Shown here: one piece after another, positions 35,101 through 47,539 of the stretch
How the letters are laid out: each line of letters begins with the position of its first letter
How positions within the stretch are numbered: the first letter of the stretch is position 1
Assembly: GCA_949752735.1 (NCBI GenBank)
Contig: OX457036.1
Span: forward strand, 8,102,192-8,166,191
Source: Lumbricus terrestris
Lineage: Eukaryota; Annelida; Clitellata; Crassiclitellata; Lumbricidae
DNA: 64,000 bases
Direction: 5' to 3'
Position numbers and translations under genes: made by a program
Notes under the pieces: generated by a model
What the model was told of the DNA's origin: nothing
Database searches by the model: none
What the model saw: only the letters and a program-made list of their open reading frames with translations

Positions 35101-35442
35101 CATAAAATTATTACGCTGCAGGCATCATCGTAAATGTTGGAAAATTATCCCTTCAATATTTATTTAAGATCATTTTCTGTCGTGTTGAGTAGTTCGCCAC
35201 ACAACTCCTAAACGTTTTACAGATTTTTAAACACCTCTTTTGACCTTCCTATCAATTTCGAAAGACTCTAAAACGACTACTGCAGCAACAAGCAAAAGGA
35301 GAGTTTAAAACCTTTCAATATTATGTGTTGAGGCTTCAGACCCATGACGAACTATACACTGAATTGTCTCATAATATAATGTGGCAGTTCTCAGACATCG
35401 ACGTTTCCCATTTTGCTTAACTTGAATCTATAATTGACCTGA
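35101..35442. other. no gene recognised
   Basis: An inverted AACACCTCTTTTGACC near 35230 is another scrap of the AAGAGGTGTG repeat. Confidence 0.3.
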
Positions 35443-35512
35443 GGTAGATTCGAATCTGCGACCCTCCGATTACACGACACAGAACATGCCGCTCTACCAC
35501 TGCGTGCAACGA
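35443..35512 (-). mobile_element. tRNA-like SINE head fragment
   Basis: Minus strand: A box TGGTAGAGCGG and B-box-like AGATTCGAATCTACC at tRNA spacing. The stems do not pair well enough for a functional tRNA, and the head matches the family 1 style. Confidence 0.5.
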
Positions 35513-35849
35513 GGACGTAGTGCATGTAAACAGTTACTTTACGATGCTGCGAAATACAATCGTCCATTCATACATTTCAAGAATTTAAATAGTGTCTCTT
35601 CAAGAAACTACTCAGTGGTACTCCCGGTTCAACATTATGCGATGAAGCGACATTTCTGAACACAGTTCTCTCAAAGAAATTAAAGATTTATAGATATGCA
35701 ATTATTGAACGCGAGTAAGAAAAACGGCAAAGAAAAAGGTTTTTTCTAACAGTCTTGTGTACATAATTGTAATTGTAATGCAGACAATTTTTATAGCATC
35801 GTCAGTAGCAAGCCACTTCTAGGATGCTTTACACGCATATTGTCAACTG

Positions 35850-36486
35850 TCAGAGTAAATGTAATGAGCTCGAGATTTTTAAAAGTTGATTCAGTGATTC
35901 ACTTAATTTCCTGGATAGTTGTTGGAAGACTTTTCCAGGCGCGTGGGCCTGCGACCCGAAGGGCGCGATCACCCATTTTAGTTTTCATCGCAGGAACGGA
36001 CACGTCGGCGGTCTTGGACGATCGCAGCCGGGACCTACTTGGATCGTCAGCTAGCGGTTTGATGCTGTCCGCGAGGTAGCCTGTTGCGCAATTGTTCAGG
36101 CATTTATACATTAAGATACAAAGTATGAAATTGATGCGTTCACCTATGCCAAGTCACTGAAGCTGCTCTTCAATCGCGCAAGAAATGTGGTCGAATTTTT
36201 CAATCGCAGGACCAGACGAGCAGCAGCATTGATGACCGCTTGAAACCGAATGATACTGCGCTGTGGCAAGCCAGCAAAGGCGACATCTCAGTAATCGATT
36301 CGGCCCAAGATCAAACTTTGTATCAGATGGCGTTTCCCTTCCTGTGTGAGTGACCGAGACACAGATCTCAGCAGCTGTCTCAGTATATATTCAGAAGCTG
36401 GTTCGCACAACTTCGGTAATGTGTGACGTCATTGATAAGTCGCTGTCAAGCAAAAGACCGAGATCGCGGACCTCATTCTTTGGCTC
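35850..36486 (-). pseudogene. LINE (L2/CR1-like) reverse transcriptase C-terminal pseudogene
   Basis: Minus-strand pieces in order are NEVRDLGLLLDSDLSMTSHI, then (shifted) LRQLLRSVSRSLTQEGKRHL, LILGRIDY-stop-DVAFAGL, INAAARLVLRL, then (shifted) YKCLNNCATGYLADSIKPL and GDRALRVAGPRAWKSLPTTI. These match the thumb-to-C-terminus of L2/CR1 LINE reverse transcriptases: the LGVxLDxxLS block, the xLDYCNxLL block (the Cys codon is a stop here), the QNAAARL block and the AGPxxWNSLP block. The frameshifts and stops show it is dead. Confidence 0.8.
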
Positions 36487-36487
36487 G

Positions 36488-36602
36488 ATCGCAATTGCTC
36501 GGGCGCTTGGCGTGAAACTCCGGTGTCCGCACTGTAAGTCGGGAGAGCCTCTGAGTAGTAGCTTGATGGGCACTATAGAAACGGAGATATAAAAATATAA
36601 TA
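36488..36602 (+). mobile_element. SINE family 1 fragment beside the LINE pseudogene
   Basis: GCAATTGCTCGGGCGCTTGG, GTGTCCGCACTGTAAGTCGG and GAGAGCCTCTGAGTAGTAG in family order. It ends GGGCACTATAGAAACGG with an ATA-rich tail. Confidence 0.65.
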
Positions 36603-36773
36603 GCCTAAGTAAAAACAAAGTAAATAAATAAATTGCAAGAGGCGTTTTTTAAGTTTTCGAAAACAATACGACATTGATTATTACAATTATTCTCATTATT
36701 TTCTCGTATACCTTGCGATTATCACGACCGTTCATTATCTGACTTAGTGGATCCGCTTGAATTGCGTGTTTAC

Positions 36774-37073
36774 CATAGGCGGAGACCTGCATGGGCGGAG
36801 ACTTGGGGGGGGTGGTGGACGGAAAGACGCGAGATTTCTTGATGGACAAATGGCTGAGTGTTTCAGAAAAATTGTCATCTTTTGCCGGCCAAAAATTTCT
36901 GACGATCGGCGAAATCTTGAAAAAAATTCTATTTTCGCCGCCAAAAAAGTTGATGACCTTTTTTTTAGTCTTGACGCTCATCAACGATTGGGGGGACAAA
37001 TGCATGGGCCGTCCCCCCAACACCTTCATTGGGGGGACCGTCCTCCCCTGTTCCCCCTAGGTCTCCGCCCCTG
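36774..37073. mobile_element. hAT-type MITE, family 4, 300 bp
   Basis: The left end CATAGGCGGAGACCT and the right end AGGTCTCCGCCCCTG are imperfect inverses. GTGTTTAC flanks both sides (36766-36773 and 37074-37081), a perfect 8-bp duplication. The interior has TTTGCCGGCCAAAAATTTCTG and further G/C-run pairs. Confidence 0.85.
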
Positions 37074-37081
37074 GTGTTTAC

Positions 37082-37385
37082 GTGTTTCTGGTGTTCGGTC
37101 AGATGTGACGTTAAGAGATGGCGTCGAAGAAATGGCGACAAGAATTTTTTTTACAACGGTGAAATGAGTCAAATGACCGTGCCTCCTTATTGGCAAGCAT
37201 GGAGAAGGGGTAAGTTTTTGGGATCACCAACCCCCCTTGTGTTTTTTCTGGGTTGATTAAGAGTATTCGTGTAAAATTTGGGAGCAATCGCTTGAGTGGA
37301 ACAAAAGTTTTAATGGTACATAGTTACATACTTTTCTTCTTGGTGTAATTGTGATAGCAGGACCAACAGCGAATTTAAACAAATT
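37082..37385. other. no feature recognised
   Basis: Short frames only. Confidence 0.3.
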
Positions 37386-37389
37386 GGTT

Positions 37390-38200
37390 CAGCTTTGACT
37401 TATATACGGCGTATAACAAACTTAAAAGAGATGTTTTATAGATTTTCTATCCATTATTTCTTATTGAGCTACTGTACAAACCCGCCATTTGCATCGAAGC
37501 ATGTTGATTTTACTGTTACTTATTCGGTAATAACGTATATAAAACAAGTGTGGAATAGTTTATGACAGTTCTCTGTCATTGTGAAATTGCAGGGCAATGC
37601 AGGCCCATGTGCGTCGAAAAAACAAACGCGTCTGCAATAATATTATACGACGAATATCTCCACTGAAAGAGGTGTGTAATTATTGTGAACATTTTTCACC
37701 GTTTGTATGGCAATATTCAGGGCTGTTTTAAAGGAATTTTTAGAACTGCACGACCCCTTCTTTCCTTTCCTATCCTCCATGTTAAATTACTTCCAATCGG
37801 AGGACAATGACCTCTTTTGCTAGTTTTAACTATACAGAAGTGCTTCTACAACTGCACATTTTGGGTACAACTGCACGTTAAAAAGCCCTGGCAATATTCA
37901 ACAGTAGATACAGTTTAACGACACTGTGTCATAACAAAGGTCATTAATGTCGCCCTCCTCCTTAATCCAGGCTTGGAACTGGCACTGGCAGAGTGCAACC
38001 AGTGGCGGGGTTAAATTTTGTAATATGCTTGACTATAGCAAAATGCATGACACAATCATAATCTAAGCGCAACACAATACGACCAATTAGTACGACTTCA
38101 AACAAACCGTTGTGCGACTTCCACTTATAAGGTGATTCAATATAACTTAAAAGAGGTGTATTATTTTAAAAAATTAACAGTCGCTACTCTTTACAGATTA
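37390..38200. repeat. cluster of old AAGAGGTGTG repeats, cluster 2
   Basis: Diverged cores at about 37418, 37541, 37665 and 38148. The first three are spaced about 125 bp apart. 37600-37720 aligns with 34771-34885. An inverted R3 copy (37908-38010) is embedded. Confidence 0.5.
37908..38010 (-). repeat. interspersed repeat family R3, copy 3 (inverted)
   Basis: CTCCTCCTTAATCCAGGCTTGG and ACTGGCACTGGCAGAGTGCAA are the inverse of the R3 core. Confidence 0.65.
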
Positions 38201-38215
38201 CAGATCTATAATTAT

Positions 38216-40510
38216 TAGGGTGTCCCACGATTGCACAGGAAAAATATTTTTCTTGAAACTTGAAATGCAGTCCCTCCAAAAAGTTTCCTTATGGTCCTAT
38301 GATAGTACCTGCCAAATTTCTGGACATTTTGAAAATATTTAGAGGCCGCTCAAAGCTCACATATAATATGTGTAAGTTGTCACAAATTATACGTGCGACA
38401 TATAGGCCTATGAGTTTGAAATTTTCGGAGGTCCACACTTTGATCCCACTAGCGTGCTTATGTATTGCTTAATAACCTTATATTGCTCTGAAATACTAAA
38501 ATCTACAAATATGCAACCTTATTGTATTTGCGAATGAGGTTTTTCAAGCATAAGGACGACAGTTAAGCTCTCGAGCAAACGAATGATGTAAATGTCGTGC
38601 ACTAGGATTGCAGGTCGCTACCTCCACATGGCAATCATCAGTGGAGTAGAAATGAATAAGGTTAACAGATTGTCAGTCTGATTTTTCTCTAGTTGGTGGA
38701 AGTAGCCTACAAACATGTTGGTGTGCTAAAGTTGACCTCTGGACCAGGACAGGAATCAACGGTTGCAGTTTGAACCTTTTGAAGTCGTGAAAGTGTGATG
38801 CATTAGGCCTAATTATTGGCAAATGCTTTGAGACAACGGCTTTCAATAACTGCATATTAAATAGAGTTTGCAATGCCTTGCACCCTTCTACATCAGCCAT
38901 CAGTCGTAACATCTTGTTAACATCACAGAAATCTTTTAAGTCCAGTTGCCTGGTGCATTCTTTGTGTCCTTGGTAAAAATTTGTCCATCAATGGTCTGTA
39001 ATTAAGCTCTGCAAGCCATTTAAAGATGAATGCTCCAATCTGGTTCACCATCAACCAAACCCTCGACCAATGCTACTGCAGTCTGCATCTAACAAATCAT
39101 AAGAATTCATTACTGAACAGCTTTAGCGTGGCCATACTCGAAATATGACTATCAAGAATTTTCAAAACTCTTGGTATTCATGGTTGGATTGAACAATTCG
39201 GTAGCATTTCGCAAGCCTGTTGCCATCACAGAGCAAGTTGGATGGGTAAGGCAATATAGATCTAATTGCTTTATGATGGAAACGAATCACATATACAGTT
39301 GACGACCGTGAATTACAGGGCATCCAACCCAAACAAGTCTCAGATTTGTGATTGACATCTACAGTCAGGCGGTGTTCTCATGTAGAGTCACTGCTCTCTT
39401 TGAATTAATCCATAGCTTTATAATTCTGGCAATGCTGCTCTAGATGACAAGTCTGAAAATGATGCAACATCATTCTTGGTATACCAGCACCTAAGATATA
39501 AGAGATAGCAATTCTCTCTGTTCTTTCAGTGAGTTCTCATTAATGTGGAATAACGGGGTTATCTCTTCCTAAAAGTTTTTCACAAACCATGCTGCGTTCA
39601 AATATAGTTTTCTCGATCTTTCGGTGAAAGAGTGGCGAGATAGCCAATCGTATAAGACCACGTGTGATTTTTCATAACGTTGGTCTGTGTAAATGACTGT
39701 GCTGAACAAACATGACGCAGCTTTGATACAGAATTTCAGCTCAACGATAACGAAGAACGTAGATCGGAGACAATTTCTCGTACAGGTTGTCGAAAAACAC
39801 AGGCACATGTTTTCTAACCACAATTGTGACAATCTTGTTGACATGTGTAAATGTAGAACGTAGAACTGAAGAACAATTTGAGTGCAGTGATGTAGAATCA
39901 GCAGATCAGTATGAGAATAGTAAAAAAATAACGGTCCAGACGTTGATTTGTTGTGTAGCTGCATGGGGTGTGCAATTAAAACTTTACTGTGTGGTCCTAG
40001 GACAAATAGGGGTTGAACCTCACAGCCCCCTCAGAATTTCTTACTATGAAGCAGATGAAGGTATGGAGGAGCTAAAACCACGACTTGTTACATTATCAAG
40101 AGTTTGTAATGACTACTCCCAATGATTAGTTGTGTGTGCACTGATATTGTGTCCAAAGTTCAAAAATCTCAAATTTTTCTCGATTTTGCATTTTTTGAGC
40201 ATAAGACTATGCCCAAAATATCCATTGTATCCAATAAAGTTAAATACCTGTTAATTCTACCATTCACGAGCTTTCCAAGGGTAGTAAATTTGTTATAATA
40301 GGATCAACGATTGGGATATAAAGGCATTTAGAAGTTGGACACATCAGGCGCAAATTATGCCAATATGGGTTAAATTTGGGCGGCTTGAGCCACCCCTAAA
40401 TATTTTTTTAGTGTCATAAAACTTTACAGGTGTTATTATGGGACCATATGGAAACTTTTTAGGGGGACTGCATTTCAAGTTTCTAGAAAAATATTTGTTG
40501 GGACACCCTA
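38216..40510. mobile_element. 2.3-kb DNA transposon with long TIRs and 8-bp duplication
   Basis: Both ends begin TAGGGTGTCCCA in inverse orientation. The inverted similarity continues inward for about 170 bp, sharing AAATATTTTTCT, GAAACTTGAAATGCAGTCCC, AAAAAGTTTCC-TATGGTCC and AAATATTTAG-GG-GGCTCAA. ATAATTAT flanks both sides (38208-38215 and 40511-40518). The 8-bp duplication fits hAT, P or Merlin superfamilies; the termini do not let me choose. Internal frames (79 codons minus at 38673-38912, 131 minus at 39569-39964, 112 plus at 39787-40125) show no recognisable transposase, so the copy is decayed or non-autonomous. Confidence 0.8.
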
Positions 40511-40842
40511 ATAATTATGGCTTATGAACAACGTGGCAACTGTCAGACGACTGACAATCAATCAATTCCTTTATAAGAAGTACTGAGCTGACACAGACGG
40601 AACTCAAACAGACAATAATAATTAATTATTATTGTGTATGACATTTACGTGGACTGTCACACTGCAAAGATTAAAAAACAACTATGTCAGTAGATTTAAA
40701 TACAGATTACGCGATACGACAATTAATTATGTCGATTCCTAACTATGGTAATGAGAAATTATACGGTCTATTAATAGCTCGAAGGTTGTGTCCGTCACTC
40801 ATAGAGTAAAGACCGGAGAACATGACACAAGAACTGATTGGG

Positions 40843-41081
40843 GGGGGCCGGTAGAGTAATGGTTAACACGCTGGCCAAGAGTGCGAGAGGTAGCAGGTTC
40901 GAGCCCCCGTTGGGCGGATATGCTTTGTAGGCTGCTATTAGCGCCGTGTAATTGCAAAGCTGTCTGTTCAGTTAGTAGTTAAGTTTAATTAAGATTACTA
41001 CATAACTTGTAAATGTAAAGCGCAGTGCGTCTTGCAGGCGCTCAATTAAAGAAAATATTATTATTATTATTATTATTATTA
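40843..41081 (+). mobile_element. tRNA-derived SINE, family 2, complete copy
   Basis: The head GGCCGGTAGAGTAATGGTTA resembles the D-arm region of a Leu/Ser-type tRNA, and the B box GGTTCGAGCCC is at 40896-40906. The 3' end has AAAGCGCAGTGCG, GCAGGCGCTCAATTAAAG and an (ATT)n tail. TGATTGGG occurs at both ends (40835-40842 and 41082-41089), the expected target duplication. A minus copy is at 25009-25239. Confidence 0.85.
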
Positions 41082-41089
41082 TGATTGGG

Positions 41090-41565
41090 ATCATTGTTGA
41101 CACCTTTTCTTAGCCTCACTCAGAGTGTATAAAATAAACTCACTTTGTCAGTCGGAGAATTATAAACATCGCCGCTCACCACCGTGGCTGCAGAGAGAAA
41201 CTGGTGATAGAGATAGACTATTTGGATCTGATTATATTTAGTGCCTTTTAACCCTCGCATTGAAGCGAAAAGAAGCGTCTTACTCTCTTGTTGGCTGGAA
41301 ATGCTTCTTGAGTTGCTCGTGATCGCTATCGTAATCATTGGCGCCCGCATATAATAGCCTATGGCGGCAAGACTTGCCATTCACTGGAAAATTGACACTT
41401 GTTTCTGCCTAAGAAAATGCTCCACGCTAAAGCGCTAATGATAGCCTACATAAGGTGAAACTGAGAAATTCACGTTCAGAAACGTCGATGCTAAATACTC
41501 ACGTTCATAATTTTCTGCTTCGCATTTTTCAAGCTCTTGTTGAGAAACTGAGTACCAGTTACTAA
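41090..41565. other. no feature recognised
   Basis: Short frames only. Confidence 0.3.
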
Positions 41566-41670
41566 CCAGCACTAACTAACACTAACTAACACTAATTAAC
41601 ACTAACTAACACTAACTAATTAATTAATAATCAATTAATTAATTAACTAACTAATTAGCACTAACTGTTA
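41566..41670. repeat. (ACTAACTAAC)n / TTAATTAA degenerate repeat
   Basis: CACTAACTAACACTAACTAA words followed by TTAATTAATTAA. Confidence 0.75.
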
Positions 41671-42159
41671 TTCGTCATAGCTGTTTCTAGTGTGCGGCTA
41701 AGCAGGACTATTATTTGGTCTACTGGCAAAATTTAAGGCCAGTACACGCTACGGTTTTCCGAGACGAAAAATTATATTTCTGTACGCCTCTATTTCATTT
41801 TTTCTGATGATCTATCTGTTTTATATTTGTATTTTTCCGATGACCAATTTGTTGTGCCGTAATAAAACACTGATAAAAGTCTATTATAATTATAATCACC
41901 TTCACTTTTTTTAACCTACATGTACTCTTTTGCTCTTTGCGGGGCCAGTACCTAATAGACGCTGTATACCCACGTATACCCGAGAATTAAAAAGCAAAAT
42001 GATATAATACAAGTGCGGGCACGAGTCCTGCTGCCGCATGATATTATAATTATATATAATTACATCATACAATAATATTTTATTCAGTTGCCTATTAAAC
42101 AAAATAATTATATTTAAAACGGCGCGAATCATAAACTTGCATAGGCTAACAACACAGAG

Positions 42160-42258
42160 GCCGGGCTCCTAAAAGCCGCCTGGCCCCTGAAAGCCACCAG
42201 GCCCCAAATGTCGCAGGACCCCTAGAAGCCGCGGGATCCCTAGAAGTGGCCGGGCCCT
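42160..42258. repeat. ~18-bp GGCCCCTAAAAGCCGCC minisatellite
   Basis: Five or six diverged units of the GGCCCCTGAAAGCC / GACCCCTAGAAGCCGC type. A similar GGGCCCGGCGACTTTTAAAG word occurs inverted at 10837. Confidence 0.55.
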
Positions 42259-42543
42259 GATGGGCATTGCTCCAGCACTGTGTTTTTCGAAGGGCTGCAT
42301 GCACTGACATTGCATTATTATTCTGCTGATAAAATAATGTTGATTCAAGTTACGTCAGGAACATTCTTTAGGGATATTAAAAATTTATGTTTCATTTGAA
42401 TTTCCACCACGGTTCTCAGAAATCAATTATTATTTGCGAATCGGTAGGCCTAGCTAACTGCAGACCATATTTTGAAAGGCGCTGGTCTAGATAACCCGGT
42501 AGCTATAAATAAATGAAAAACTGAATAAAAAATCATCTCTTAC

Positions 42544-43460
42544 CTTTCAAGTACCGGAATCTCCTCTCAGCTGCTTCGGATTGAAATCCGATCCGACTTC
42601 AATCCAGGTAGCAACGGTTTCAACGACCCGTGCTTTGACGGACAACGTCAAAGACGATCAAAGCCTTCTCTCCGCCACCAATCGATCACAACCTCGGTCT
42701 GAACAACAGTATCAGCTGCCACTGAGACGACGGTTCCTCCATCAACGACATTATCTCCATAGTCCCCGAAACATAAACCCTCGCAACCGACCTGTCACCG
42801 CACACGCATGAACATCGCCGAATGCTTTTAGGCCATTCTCCGCCGATCGTTGCGTATTAAAGGCGACTACCGCGCGTAATCGCGACCGCGTGCTAACCGT
42901 CCGTCCGACCGTCCGTCCATGCGAGCCGCCGCCACCGCCGCAATACCCACCGAGCCACCACCACCACCGATGGAGCTATAGGGTCGACGCTTTTCAGTTG
43001 TAATCTCCGCGAGCACTTTACCGAATGAATGGTCGTCTTTAAGAGTTTTCAATAAACGGGCAGCGATCTAAAACACCACCACCAGCACAGATATCATCAT
43101 CGCTCATCGCCACCGCTATTCGCATTCTTGCCGCGGCACTCACTCCTCGCCGTGTGTTGGGAGACGGAGATACAGCGACCCACGTATAGGCGGAGTTGTC
43201 GGTGTATTACTCGGTCGCAGACGGATGGATGGACCGGGGCTGGGCGGATGGACCGAGGGCTGGGCGGTGGACGGGTGGACGGACGGACGAACTGGCGGCG
43301 TTGCTGTCTGATCGGAGCGAGCGGTTGTTGAGATGATGCTAGGCTGGCGTTTGGTCCTATACGGATGGTGGCTGATAGAAGACAGACCGCGTGGGGGGAT
43401 GGGGGGTGGAGGGGCAGAGAGCTAGATTGGAACGATGGATGGATGGATGATGCTGTGGAC
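42544..43460 (-). other. CpG-rich segment, possible minus-strand 5' exon
   Basis: The segment is CpG-rich, unlike its AT-rich flanks. On the minus strand it ends at TTGAAAG|GTAAGAG (boundary 42544/42543), a strong 5' splice-site match. A 61-codon minus frame (42867-43052) and a 121-codon one (43097-43462) have no recognisable domains, so if transcribed it may be mostly untranslated. This is inference from composition and one splice-like site. Confidence 0.25.
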
Positions 43461-43477
43461 ACGACTCCAGCTTATAT

Positions 43478-43710
43478 GGAAAGCTCTCACTCTGTCTCTG
43501 TTTTGTCTTCGTCTCTGTTTCTCTGTCCGTCTGTCTGTCTGTCTCTCTGCGTATCTCTGTCTCTGTGTCTCTGTCTCTATCTCACTATATCTCTCTTCGT
43601 CTCTGTGGTCTGTCCTTGTCTCTTTGTCTCTCTTTATTTGCCATTATATATATATATATATATTTGTCTCTTTCTGTATCCGCCCCCATATCTCTATCTC
43701 TCTTTCCTAC
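43478..43710. repeat. TCTG/TCTC microsatellite with (TA)n
   Basis: TCTGTCTC words and an ATATATATAT run at about 43645. Confidence 0.85.
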
Positions 43711-45590
43711 ACTTCCTCTGGCGCAAACGTTCAGACGATCTCATCCAATCGCATCAGAGATGATTATCGATACTTGCTTTGTCGGCAAGTGTCACTTGAT
43801 TTCACGATGGCATGAAAATGGCAATTGGTGTCATAAGGTAACATGGTCCAGTTGCAAGATGTGGTCATTTTGATCGACAAGGTTCAACAAGTGCGAACTT
43901 TTCACAGTTCCGTTTGTTGCCTTTCCACTTCCTTTGTCCTTTTCCAATCTCTTCCTTCTGTTCTCTTAGCCATCTTACTTTCTTTTCGACTACTTCCATT
44001 GACCCTCGTACGTGAGCAAGAGGAGCATTGCTTGTCCCTCCCTATGGAAAATTTGCACACCCGTTTTTCAACTTCTAAGTTTAAGATTTTAACAAATTTC
44101 GTCGCACTTTATAACTGATAATATACCAGCTATGCAAAAAATGAAACTGAGACATTTACATTTTATAGAGACCTCTGTTAACACGATGCAATTAATTTTC
44201 CGCTTGGAATTTTTTAAACACTTGCTAAGAAATAATATAGCCGTGACCATCGTGTTTACATCTCTTTTGCAAAGTCCATACGTATCTGCCAACTCGCATG
44301 ACTTCCTCTTTATCCTTTTCTACTAATTCGTCATCATCTCTTTCTTTTTATTCTCTATTTCTTCTTCTGCTGCTCTTACTACTGCTCCTCATTCTTTTTT
44401 TCTTTCTTCTTCTTCTTTTCTTCTTCCTCTTCTTCCTCTTCTTCATCTCGTTTTATTCTTCCACTTCCTTTCCCCATCCTCTGAATCTCCTTTCCGCTTT
44501 TGCTTCTCTGTTTTCACTTCGCTCCATCTTTTTCTTCCTTTCCGCCAGCTTCTTCATAATATACAATTTTCTTCTACCGGGATGAGGAGGGATTTAAGAC
44601 CAGATGCCCTAAACGTCGGAAAACCTGCAAAACAATAATGCTCGTCTATTGCTCGACTTTGTTTACCCTCTCATGCTTACATCCGTACATCCTGGCTTCT
44701 CTGACGTAAGGCATTGCAGTTGGGTTTCTTTCCTTGACGGTGGATTACAATTCTGACTACGGCTTCACAAGAGTCGATGATTGTAGGAGGAGAATGTTTT
44801 CTATAATCAAGATTCAACAACAGTTAACTATCCACGTATGACCTAGATTTGTCCAAACCGGACCTACCTTATCTATTATTATTGATAATCATCGTTTATT
44901 TTTCAAACCGACACAGCGCAGTGTATGATCAAAATCAGTAGCGAACGGATGAACGAACAAGTTATTACAGGAGTCGAATGTAACTTATATGGCAGCAATG
45001 CAATGCGTCCATCATATCCTATTACTCAGTTTACCGACGCTCACTGCCGAATGGAAGGCTGAGTTTGATTTTTTTGGTGGGGGGGTAGCGGGAAGCGATC
45101 CATCGTCTGTGCATGTCTGCCAAAGTGCTCACCCTAATCTTCCCTCCCCAAACCGGACCACCCCATCTAATCTTACCAAATCCCAGGCAATCTATTCAAA
45201 ATCAATCAAACCAATTCGTTTCTAATGGATTCCGTTCCAATCATAATCCAGTCTTTTCCAGTATATATTCCCAGCTGAATTCCGACCATAATCAAATCCA
45301 GCTCACTCTAATCCAATCCGATCCGTATCAAATCCAGTCAATCCTAATCACTTCTATAGCGCCGTGTTCGTCGTCCAGCATCCATCAACAAGCGGTCGCT
45401 TCCACTGCTGCAACCGCAGTCAACTACCTAATCCGTTTCGTCGAAGTCCACTCCGAATCGTATGCATCAAAGGGATCAGCAGTGGGACTACGCCAGCTAA
45501 TCTTACGCGACGACGTGCGCTTATCCCTTTAGCCTCGACGTGGCGTCATCATCGTCGTCGTCGTCGACGGTGTATGAAGCCGTGGAAGCG
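43711..45590. other. no gene recognised; pyrimidine tract at 44330-44530
   Basis: The CTT-rich strand at 44330-44530 gives hydrophobic leucine-rich frames. A TAATCCAATCC-type degenerate repeat covers about 45160-45350. Confidence 0.35.
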
Positions 45591-45775
45591 TTCAGCTGGT
45601 GAAGGGGAAGCCGCCGACGCCGCCGCCGCTATCTGCCGGTCACCGCCGCCGCCGCCGGTGGCTGAGCCCTTCTCGGCCGCCGAAGGAGGAGACGGGGGCT
45701 AACGGACTGGGGCGGAGGCGGCGGCGGCGTCGCCTTCCCAGGGGAGCTGTGCCCCGCTCAACAGCGCTGCCATAC
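45591..45775. repeat. GC-rich GCC/GGC triplet segment
   Basis: GCCGCCGCCG words on one strand and GGCGGCGGCGG on the other, strongly CpG-rich. No transcript evidence. Confidence 0.6.
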
Positions 45776-45859
45776 ATAACATCTATCTTAATCTTTAACT
45801 GCGATGCCAAGCAGAGGAGAGCTTGCCTTAGACCCGGATCAGATGAATCTCAACTGACG

Positions 45860-46750
<891 letters not shown>

Positions 46751-47045
46751 ATTGTCTGTCTGCCTCTCTGAATGTCCTTTGCCAGTCAGCGTCAATGGCT
46801 CCGTCAATCTCTCTTTCCAAGCGTCCTATCGTTCTGTTCCACTACTTCGCCTTCCGTTCTACTCTGTGTATGCCTCCCTATCTTTGTGTACCTGTGTGTG
46901 TCTGTCTGGATCTGTCTCGTTGTTTTTCAGACTTCCTAATGATGTCAGATGCCATCACAATTGTCTCGCAAACCATTCGCCTTCTCCTCTTCATCGGGTT
47001 CCCTGCTTTCGTTTATTATGCTGTCAATTATCTGGCTCGAGGCTG
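46751..47045. other. no feature recognised
   Basis: TCTG-like scraps continue; no domain is seen. Confidence 0.3.
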
Positions 47046-47350
47046 CTTCCTATTCTTATTCTTCTTCTTCTTCTTCTTTTTCTTCTTCTTCTTCTTTGTC
47101 TTCTTCTTCTTCTTCTTCGTCGTCGTCGTCTTCTTCTTCTTCTTTGTCTTCTTCTTTGTTTGGCGCAATAGTTCTGACATTTTCTCAGCAGAAAAGACAA
47201 TGAATGAACCATCATGTTTATGACGATTGAGATGACGACGATGTCATCATTGTCATGTCTGTTTGTGCCAGTGGTGATGACAGTGATTCTGACGATGCCT
47301 GTGATGACTACAATTTTAATGATGATGATGACGACGATGATGATGATGCC
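47046..47350. repeat. (TTC)n and (GAT)n triplet tracts
   Basis: TTCTTC from about 47055 to 47160, GATGAC words from 47225 to 47350. Confidence 0.85.
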
Positions 47351-47539
47351 GATTTGGTTGTCCGTGTGCCGGTCTGTTGGTCTGTGTGGCTGATTGGCTA
47401 TCCGTCTAAATGTCAGTGTCGTTGATTGCTCAACTATAAGGTTCATCTCCCACCGCCATTGCATGTAATCTGTAGTATTGTCTTCGAATGTGAGTCTGTT
47501 TAGTTCTCTTTCTGCTTATCATATCATACTTTGTTTAAC

